Below are positions 43,635 to 50,159 of a stretch of 64,000 bases of DNA, in pieces. The notes beneath the pieces are model-generated. The model made no database searches, was not told the origin of the DNA, and saw only the letters and a program-made list of their open reading frames with translations. The stretch is from positions 3,747 through 67,746 of the forward strand of contig CALRDB010000002.1 in assembly GCA_943354745.1 (NCBI GenBank), in the 5' to 3' direction. The position numbers were made by a program, and so were the translations under genes. This stretch comes from Candidatus Nomurabacteria bacterium (lineage in GTDB: Bacteria; Patescibacteriota; Minisyncoccia; Phycocordibacterales; UBA10002). How positions within the stretch are numbered: position 1 is the first letter of the stretch; every line of letters begins with the position of its first letter.

Positions 43635-45209
43635 AGCCATAAAGAAGACAAGCCCTGGGCACGGTGCGGAACAATACCTCACCGAGCATAACCTTAATTT
43701 GAGTGCTCCGACACATCGAAGCACTCACCCTACCGCGGACTTGCATACGAGAAGAAACCCAACCTTGCTAGTGAGTACCGAACCCAAAAGAACCACTGTG
43801 TGCGACACCGTATCTACCGATGCCTGGCAAGGCAGGCATCGGTCCTACACCCTACCGCTCTCTACCCCATGGTACCTAACACCACTGAACACTACATCAT
43901 CGAAACGAAGTCTGAACGCCGATTGAGAATCGGCGTTCACCCGTACCGAACCATACCTTGCAACAATCCACAGAACTGAAACGCGCAGCAGATGACAGGA
44001 CCGAAATTTGTCGTCCCGATTTGTTCATCGGGACGACATCCGTACTCTGCGACACCGGTCATTACCTGACAGGTGCACACGCTACGTTACAGGACCATAA
44101 TGTGCTATCTCGATGAAGCATCGAGATAGCATCCGCACCACTATTGGCCGGACAATAAGATACTCTGCAACACCCGAGAATTGAGATCCATAATTTCACC
44201 GTCCCAATAGTACATCGGGACGGTGACCCAACAAAACCATACCTGACAGGACACCGCGATACTGCAGAACACAGGAGAGGACACTGACTTACCGTAACTT
44301 CCCAGACCCTCGCAAGCGAAGGTCTGGGACCCAACCATACCGGATAACGCCGGACAACGCGCCACTCTACTACACCTGAACGCAATCGCCCATCCCGATC
44401 TTAATCGGAATGGGCTCCGAGAAAAACCGTACCGTAGAATACACTGCCTTAACACACGAAACGGTGACATACGGAACCGCATTATTCTGCTTCAACCGAA
44501 GTCAAAGCAGAACCCACACCGGACATGAATTCACCGTACAACACCCTACCCCACTTAAGATGACAAGAGAGCGATAGGTCGCCCTGACCGAAACCAGAGC
44601 AACCCCCTACAGAACAGCGCATCGCCACAGGATTGCACGCGCTACATAACCAAGCCGGAGCGCAAAGGCTGTCCCGATCGAAATCGGGACGGTCCCGAAG
44701 CAAACGGCACGTTTGCGCACACTTGATTACAGAACTTGAATGCAACATGCTGAACTGAGGCACTGCGTATATACCGCTCCGACCGAAGTCGAAGCGGCTT
44801 CGCACGCTACGCTACCGTGCGGGACACAAACAGACGTTACACCACTCTACGTAACCGCGATACATCACGCGCTCACTGAGCGCGTGATGCCCCCCGCCGC
44901 ACCAAGCGACACTAAACCCCGACGGACAGAGGCTATCCTGAACGTGCCACAACTGTCATGCACCGTGAGATGCATGACATCAGCGACAAGCATTACCAGG
45001 CCTGACAGAGACACGCCTTGCAGTACGTTTCCTAGCCTGACCTAATCCTGCGAAACCAGAATTTACCACCCCGACCAGAGTCGGGGTGGTACCCGAGGAA
45101 AGCATTAGCTGACCTGACATAAAGACGGAAAGCCCCACCTATGCTTACTGGGCCGAACGCTACCAAATTTAACTCATTTTCAGTTGACAATGAGCTACTA
45201 ACGAATTTC
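43635..45209 (-). ncRNA. Hairpin array segment C (15 hairpin positions, one degraded)
   Basis: Hairpins start at 43701, 43817, 43914, 44010, 44103, 44197, 44301, 44388, 44486, (44571, only 4 bp), 44671, 44774, 44864, 44955 and 45065; mean spacing ~97 bp. Minus-strand-only G-U pairs in 43701, 44197, 44301, 44388, 44486 (two), 44774 and 44955. UUCG loops in 44486, 44671 and 44774. 44671 is an exception whose outer pairs favour the plus strand. Linkers keep the 5-nt AC phase throughout, e.g. 11 pentamers between 44328 and 44388. Longest uninterrupted segment. Confidence 0.82.
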
Positions 45210-45238
45210 AAAGTAACACGAAAATAGAGATAACGCAA
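45210..45238 (-). promoter_or_regulatory. Promoter of array segment C
   Basis: Minus strand TTGCGT (45233-45238), 17-bp spacer ending TTTTCGTGT, TACTTT (45210-45215). Confidence 0.78.
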
Positions 45239-45255
45239 GATTCGCAATCCTGCAA

Positions 45256-45288
45256 GAAAAAAGGCGTTTTGAGAAAACTCAAGACGCC
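45256..45288 (-). terminator. Terminator of the helicase gene
   Basis: Minus strand GGCGTCTTGAG/CTCAAAACGCC with TTTT loop (one mismatch) followed by six T; 23 bp after the helicase stop. Confidence 0.85.
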
Positions 45289-45310
45289 GTCGATTGACCT
45301 GCAATGGAGA

Positions 45311-47146
45311 TTACTTTCCAAACATCCGCTTCACCTCCGCTACCGCCTCGGCGAAGCTTTTGCCACCGTCGTAGTATTGGCGAAGCCCTTCAGAGAGCCG
45401 TGGCCAAACGATCTTCCGAAACTGCTGTGAGATAAATATGATAGCCCCTTTATCCTTCGGACTCCGAATGTTCCGCCCCATGTGCTGAAGTGACTTGATC
45501 CCCACGCGCCATTGTTCAAGTTTGAAATGAGTGCTTTCACCCCACTTCCTCACCTCGAACACACTTGCTGGATCATCCGGCCTGCTGTATCCAGGACGAA
45601 GATCGAAGATGACCGGCGCGAGGCCGTCAGGAAGATCGAGCCCTTGCCCGAAGTTCGTTTCCGTACCGACCAGAGTCATACCGAGACCATCTTTGAACTC
45701 CTGCGCGGCAGTCCGAGCCATTCGTTCACCGCCATAGCTCACAGTGTCGAGACCCAGATTCGTCGAGTGAACCAAGAATTGATCACGCTCATCGTTTGAG
45801 ACGACAATGACCAGACTCCGAATCCCCATGTCCGCCCACTCCTTGCACGCCTTGACCATGCTCTTGAGCGCTTTCTTCAGATCATCGGGCTTCCGGTTCT
45901 TCGTTGAGAGGTCCGGCGTATCGGACGGCATGAAGATCTTGGCGTTCTGTGGAGGAAAGCTTGACGGAAGCGAGAGAAACTCTCCTTCTTCCATTCCGGT
46001 TTCCCAACCGAACGTGTCTTTATCCCCGACAGTAGCCGAGAAGGCCGCGTACTCTTCGCCCAGTATTGAGCGGATGATAGGCGCCACTGTGTGTGCCTTA
46101 ATCACCAGCTTATGCTGAACGCGCTTACCCTCCGCGAGTTCCTGCTGATGAAAGGCGTAGCTGTAGTTCATCCTTTTCCGTTTCAACGTGTCGAGCGAAT
46201 ACTCGAACGAGTGAATGTACCGGCGGATATCCCGCACCAGCACCTCCACTTGGCGAAGTGTTAGGGCCTCTTCCACTTCATCGACGGCCCCTTCACCTAT
46301 TGCTTTGATGAGCTTATCTCCCAGCCTCGCCGGATTAATCGCTTCAAGCAGACCCATGAGCTCGAGGATTTCTCCATCCTCAATGATGGTCGGCTTCCAC
46401 GCAGCCTTCTTCTTAACGATGTCAATCATGCGTTTCTGAAACTTCGCGAGAAGATCCGTCTCATCGACCTCAAGTCTCTCGAGTAGTTTGACGGCTCGAC
46501 CGAGGTGATAGTCACTAATCTCGTAAGAGAGCGTGCGACGAACCACGTCGCCCATTAGGTGCGCTTCGTCAATGACGAGCACCTTCGGCTTCTCCCACCG
46601 CTTCGTGAAAAGCTGAGAGAAGAGATAATACGCAAAGGTGCAGAGCACGATTGGCGCGTTCATAGCCTTGTGGGTGAAGTGATAGTACTGACAGCGCTCC
46701 GCGTCCTTCTCGTGCGTCTCCCCCGTTTTGAGGTTGACGCGATGCGGACAGTTCCGCAGGAAAGAGCAGGCGATTTCATCCGCGCGATATTGAACATCTT
46801 CCGGCTTGGTCTCAAGCGAGAATCGTTCATCCGCGTTGTCCTCGTAGTAGTAGCACGGGAAATCATGTTTACCCACCACGATGGCGAGGTCGAGATATTC
46901 CCGATAAATCTGCTGGAGGATGGTCTTGTTCGGCGTGATGAGAAACAGCGGTTTCTTGCCCGCGTTTGCCGCGGCCTTCAGAATGGCATACTCGACGGCA
47001 GTCTTGCCGTGGCCGGTCGGCATCTCAATGATGGACTTCGGATGCTGTGCCCAGAATTCGAGAACCTGCCGCTGTTGCGGGCGCATAACGCTGTGCTTCT
47101 CTGACGGAAATGCCGAACAGAGTTCGGCAAAGGTTTGTCTGCTCAT
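45311..47146 (-). CDS. DinG/XPD-family superfamily 2 helicase of the hairpin-array locus
   Basis: 611 residues from the ATG at 47146; a TTG 14 codons upstream is less likely. Motif Q-like MRPQQRQVLEFW, Walker A MPTGHGKTA (42-50), DEAH (183-186), FSATVGD (motif III), GTETNFGQGLDLP and QHMGRNIRSP (motif VI). Four cysteines between Walker A and DEAH (98, 127, 133, 152) fit the Fe-S cluster of XPD/DinG. Predicted 5'-3' unwinding of DNA, DNA/RNA or R-loops. DinG helicases are the hallmark accessory of type IV-A CRISPR-Cas, which makes its pairing with RAMP-like genes and an RNA array notable. It has its own promoter and terminator. Confidence 0.88.
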   Translation of the reverse strand: MSRQTFAELCSAFPSEKHSVMRPQQRQVLEFWAQHPKSIIEMPTGHGKTAVEYAILKAAANAGKKPLFLITPNKTILQQIYREYLDLAIVVGKHDFPCYYYEDNADERFSLETKPEDVQYRADEIACSFLRNCPHRVNLKTGETHEKDAERCQYYHFTHKAMNAPIVLCTFAYYLFSQLFTKRWEKPKVLVIDEAHLMGDVVRRTLSYEISDYHLGRAVKLLERLEVDETDLLAKFQKRMIDIVKKKAAWKPTIIEDGEILELMGLLEAINPARLGDKLIKAIGEGAVDEVEEALTLRQVEVLVRDIRRYIHSFEYSLDTLKRKRMNYSYAFHQQELAEGKRVQHKLVIKAHTVAPIIRSILGEEYAAFSATVGDKDTFGWETGMEEGEFLSLPSSFPPQNAKIFMPSDTPDLSTKNRKPDDLKKALKSMVKACKEWADMGIRSLVIVVSNDERDQFLVHSTNLGLDTVSYGGERMARTAAQEFKDGLGMTLVGTETNFGQGLDLPDGLAPVIFDLRPGYSRPDDPASVFEVRKWGESTHFKLEQWRVGIKSLQHMGRNIRSPKDKGAIIFISQQFRKIVWPRLSEGLRQYYDGGKSFAEAVAEVKRMFGK

Positions 47147-47243
47147 AATCAGTCTTCGGATGTTTGATGTTTGGTGTTCCCTTGTCAAAATCCACTCCCG
47201 AAGGAGTGAACTGGAGTCTTAGCCCCGTGCTAATCCTCGACGC

Positions 47244-47272
47244 ACACTAACAGGATTTCTCGTCTACGTCAA
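47244..47272 (-). promoter_or_regulatory. Promoter of the helicase gene
   Basis: Minus strand TTGACG (47267-47272), 17-bp spacer ending CCTGT, TAGTGT (47244-47249). The ~95-nt leader contains a short hairpin with UUCG loop (47193-47208). Confidence 0.8.
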
Positions 47273-47288
47273 GGTTTGGTTACGGGTC

Positions 47289-47316
47289 TGTCATTCCCTT
47301 GGAAAAGGGAATTCAG
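47289..47316. repeat. Dispersed TGTCATTCCC...GGGAATTCAG element
   Basis: Copy of the chromosomal repeat family, inserted between the helicase promoter and the segment D terminator. Shows the locus shares repeats with the rest of the chromosome. Confidence 0.85.
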
Positions 47317-47333
47317 TGCTGTAGTCCAAATAT

Positions 47334-47361
47334 AAAAAGCGCCTCGACGAATCGAGACGCT
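47334..47361 (-). terminator. Terminator of array segment D
   Basis: Minus strand AGCGTCTCGA-TTCG-TCGAGGCGCT (one U-G, UUCG loop) then TTTTTATATTT. Confidence 0.85.
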
Positions 47362-48315
47362 TATTCCTGACCCAACAAAAGAGCACCTCACATTGGATGA
47401 GAATACCCGAACTGACAATACCCGACCGAGAAGGACCAAAATTGAAGCGTTCCCGAAAACGAGAACGCTTCCCCGCACAGGACACTACCTGACTGCACTG
47501 AAACCAACCACTCCGAAATTGAAGCGTCCCGACGAATCGAGACGCCTCATCCGGACTCGAGCATTCACAAACGAACAGGACGGAACCTGACTGAACGACG
47601 CCGCATGCCACCTCAATCGGCATTCCGCTTTAGAAACGGAATACCCCCGTACCTTACCTTTGAAATGAGAGGCAAAATTCGAGCATCCCGACTAATTCTC
47701 GGGATGCTCGCCTGACAAAGGTGTACCATGATTGAGCGAGCCGGCGAAAACCGACTCGCTCCCGAACAGAACTCTACGTCACGCCTCCGAAACAAACGAC
47801 TGCCTACGGGGCGATACAAAACAGGTGCATACGAAGACTTGCCGTAATTGCCGAACACCTTCGAAAAGGCGCTCGGCTCCACACCGAACCTGTTCTCGCA
47901 GGACACTACAACAGAAATGTTGGCTTGAGCTAACTCATGCAAGCCACACGGCACATCTGATGACCTCAACTGAGCGAGCCGGCCGAAACCGACTCACCCC
48001 CGAACGTAAACAGACAGCTCTGCACGGGACAATAGCGCACCCAACCTAAACCGACACCACCTGACCATAATTACCAAGCTCCTACGAACAAGAGCTTGGT
48101 TCCCGAGCGTACCAAGAAGCGCGAAACAGAACAGTTGACTGCGAAACATGACTTTAGAGAACCACAATTGTCGAATCCGTGCTCGCACGGATTCGACCCG
48201 AGGAATGACTCAAACAAACATACTGGACTGAACGGAACTTTACACTTGTGTGCCCCAAAATAGGTGACCGCAATCACTGCGACAACGAATTGTCGAAGTA
48301 CGAAATACCGAGTGC
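47362..48315 (-). ncRNA. Hairpin array segment D (10 hairpins)
   Basis: Hairpins at 47445-47470, 47521-47548, 47619-47645, 47681-47709, 47734-47761, 47851-47876, 47922-47945 (bulged), 47972-47999, 48074-48099 and 48171-48196. Spacing is less regular (50-117 bp). The 47734-47851 interval carries 16 pentamers instead of about 11-12, so length changes in steps of five. 47734 and 47972 are near-duplicates with different compensatory pairs. UUCG loops at 47521, 47851 and 48074. 48197-48315 is leader. Confidence 0.82.
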
Positions 48316-48344
48316 AAAGTAACACAGAAATATAAAAACGGCAA
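48316..48344 (-). promoter_or_regulatory. Promoter of array segment D
   Basis: Minus strand TTGCCG (48339-48344), 17-bp spacer ending TTTCTGTGT, TACTTT (48316-48321). The -35 hexamer lies inside the terminator stem of segment E, so the two elements share DNA. Confidence 0.75.
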
Positions 48345-48364
48345 GTCTCGTGAAAGACCTGCCG
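48334..48364 (-). terminator. Terminator of array segment E
   Basis: Minus strand CGGCAGGTCT/AGACTTGCCG (one G-U) with six-base loop, followed by TTTTTATA. Confidence 0.83.
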
Positions 48365-49063
48365 TATGACTACATTACCTGACCTTACCCTACCCAACCG
48401 TACCTTGCCTCAAAGAACAAGACCTAACCGTGCCACATTCTCCCGCCCCTCTTGCGAATGGCGGGACCCGTGCCATAATCGACCTTACTGAACCTTACCT
48501 AAGAGGAACCGGCGGAAGAATCCTCTGCCGAAACTTGACGAGCACTTTCGGAAAAGTGCTCGTCCCATGCTGCAGTTCAGATTACTACGCGTCACCTGAC
48601 CGCGCGAGACGCTACGTTACCGCACTGTAGCGAGCCGATTGTTATCGGCCCGCTCCCGAACAAAACCCGACACCACGTTAGCCCGCAGAACTGAACCAAG
48701 CTTGAGCGTATTAGTGGACAGCTCCGCTAGGAGCTGTCCAACCGATACCTTTTCATAACGCACTGAACAGTGGATTACAAAACGGGACACTGCACCACCG
48801 GACCGTAATCAGTATCCCGACTTTCAGCGGGATACTCCGGTACCGAACAGGACAGGGCCATACTTAGGAACACTCAAAATGAGCACACCTGACTTGACCG
48901 TACCGCAATTGCCAAACTTCTGCGAACAGAGGTTTGGCTCCACACAGCGCCTGTGTTCACAGGACTACAGGGTACAAAACCTGACGATTGAGTACGACAG
49001 GATACGAGACCGAAATGGTCGGCGGAAATGCTTTTCCGCCGACACCGACAACAGACTGAACTC
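48365..49063 (-). ncRNA. Hairpin array segment E (8 hairpins)
   Basis: Hairpins at 48442-48465, 48502-48526 (weak), 48537-48564, 48630-48653, 48715-48740, 48811-48836, 48912-48937 and 49018-49043. 48715, 48537 and 49018 are perfect 11-bp stems. The linker between 48364 and 48442 gives the clearest 5-nt phase: 14 consecutive pentamers starting with A/G then C/A/T (ACctg ACctt ACcct ACcca). The stem at 48912 has a T-G pair on the plus strand, one of few exceptions. No clear promoter; may depend on read-through from the upstream gene. Confidence 0.8.
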
Positions 49064-49067
49064 TGTC

Positions 49068-49097
49068 AAAAAAAAGCGGAGGTACCGAAGCACCTCC
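49068..49097 (-). terminator. Terminator of RAMP-like protein 1 gene
   Basis: Minus strand GGAGGTGC-TTCG-GTACCTCC (one G-U, C-UUCG-G loop), GC, then seven to eight T; 24 bp after the stop codon. Confidence 0.88.
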
Positions 49098-49120
49098 ACA
49101 TGACTGTCACTTCTTCGTCG

Positions 49121-49942
49121 TTACTCGGTAGCTACCGGAGCCGGACTGAGTCCCGCCACGCGTTTTTCGAGAACCTTACTCGACATTCGGCCGTTGTCCT
49201 CCGTCTTCGGAGCATGCTTCTCAGCCTGGCCGACGTACTTGATTTCAATGTCGTCATTGATCGGTTCGATCTTGATTACTTCGAACTTCGAAACACGAAA
49301 CTGTCCGTAGGAACCGGGCTTGTTTGGGGCCGAACCGCGCCAGTCGCCGAGACCGGATTTTTCGCCGGCCTTCTGCCAGAGCTGGAGCACGGTGTCGTCA
49401 GAGAAGTCAGGGTCCTTGAAGGTGAACTCAATCTCGCACGCCCACTTCGGAATTAAAGGGCGGACCGTACGATTGGACCCCTTGGTCTGTTGGTTGACGG
49501 TACGACCCGCGTGAACTTCCCACGGAGTGTTCGCTTTCGCCTCCTCCTCCCCCATCGGCAACGCCTCGGTCGCAACTTCCCCGTTCGCATCGAGCCCCTT
49601 GAAGGCATAGAAGCGTTTGGTGAAGGTCACGATGCTGGGGATTTCGGTTCCGCCACCTGACTTGGTGATGGCCGACGTGCGCTTCCCTTTCTTGACGGAG
49701 ATGTGCTTCCCGCCGTTACAGAGGGTGGCCATGAGGTTGTCCATTGGCCAGCCCATTTCACCGTTCGGTCCGCGATAGAGCTTGGCCTGAGCAACCACAA
49801 CATCTTGGATGTCGCCGCGCTTGGGCGTTGCCGCTTTTTTGCCGCCGATCTCTTCAAGTGTACCGAGAAGCATGGGGTTTTGGATTGCTGCGGTTACTGA
49901 ATCCAGTAACATCCGCACTGTCTTCTGCTGTCTTTCTGCCAT
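49121..49942 (-). CDS. RAMP-like protein 1 of the hairpin-array locus
   Basis: 273 residues with an AAGGG ribosome-binding site six bases before ATG. Segments shared with the 213-residue protein: NPMLLGTLEEIG (22-33), LYRGPNGEMGWPMDNLMATL (55-74), and GLGDWR (197-202) followed by YGQFRVSKFEV (212-222). This order matches a widespread phage/ICE family and resembles Cas7-like RAMPs with a Gly-rich loop, by inference only. A 45-residue basic/acidic C-terminal tail is extra. Larger size and first position suggest a backbone (Cas7-like) subunit that could coat the 5-nt-phased RNA; untested. Confidence 0.7.
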   Translation of the reverse strand: MAERQQKTVRMLLDSVTAAIQNPMLLGTLEEIGGKKAATPKRGDIQDVVVAQAKLYRGPNGEMGWPMDNLMATLCNGGKHISVKKGKRTSAITKSGGGTEIPSIVTFTKRFYAFKGLDANGEVATEALPMGEEEAKANTPWEVHAGRTVNQQTKGSNRTVRPLIPKWACEIEFTFKDPDFSDDTVLQLWQKAGEKSGLGDWRGSAPNKPGSYGQFRVSKFEVIKIEPINDDIEIKYVGQAEKHAPKTEDNGRMSSKVLEKRVAGLSPAPVATE

Positions 49943-49962
49943 AATTACCCTTACTTAATGCA

Positions 49963-49984
49963 CCGAATCGCCGAAGCGAGCCGG
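49963..49984 (-). ncRNA. UUCG-loop hairpin in the 5' leader of RAMP-like protein 1
   Basis: Minus strand CCGGCTCGC-TTCG-GCGATTCGG, 9 bp with one G-U and one mismatch. Similar in form to array hairpins; lies 21 bp before the start codon, where it could mediate autoregulation if the protein binds such hairpins. Confidence 0.55.
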
Positions 49985-50046
49985 TTTTGTTATGTAGTTG
50001 TCGAAGAGCTATAGATTCGGGCCGAAAAGCCTTGTCTGTAAGCCCT

Positions 50047-50065
50047 TGTTCACAGTGTGTGAACA
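50047..50065. promoter_or_regulatory. Operator-like palindrome in the leader
   Basis: Perfect 8-3-8 palindrome TGTTCACA-GTG-TGTGAACA, 31 bp downstream of the -10 of the RAMP-like 1 promoter. Such symmetry fits a dimeric repressor site; no candidate regulator is adjacent. Confidence 0.6.
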
Positions 50066-50095
50066 GTGCCAAAAGCACACGCGATTAGCTCGACC

Positions 50096-50124
50096 AAACT
50101 AACAGAGATACGAAATTTTGTCAA
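50096..50124 (-). promoter_or_regulatory. Promoter of RAMP-like protein 1 gene
   Basis: Minus strand TTGACA (50119-50124), 17-bp spacer ending CTCTGT, TAGTTT (50096-50101). Leader of ~150 nt. Confidence 0.82.
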
Positions 50125-50159
50125 TAGTACGTAGTAAAGCAGGGTACCGTGTAAACGAG

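Noticed and set aside
41584..45304. Many open frames of 60-190 codons inside the arrays, on both strands
   Set aside because: They arise from stop-poor GC-rich repeats, overlap hairpins, show no protein-like composition or ribosome sites, and conflict with the 5-nt phase.
41390..49063. Classical CRISPR array
   Set aside because: No direct repeat of 23-50 bp recurs; hairpin stems differ in every unit and linkers are phased pentamers, not unique spacers between constant repeats. No cas1/cas2.
41390..49063. Integron with attC sites
   Set aside because: Units are only ~95 bp with no cassette genes, stems are near-perfect with UUCG loops, and no IntI is present; the Xer gene at 5666 is of the chromosomal type.
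41390..49063. TIGR-type guide array with Tas protein
   Set aside because: No Nop-domain protein nearby, and the unit length and 5-nt phase do not match the alternating short edge/loop repeats described for TIGR arrays.
49064..49069. TTGACA as promoter of array segment E
   Set aside because: It overlaps the terminator T-run and no acceptable -10 lies 15-19 bp downstream.
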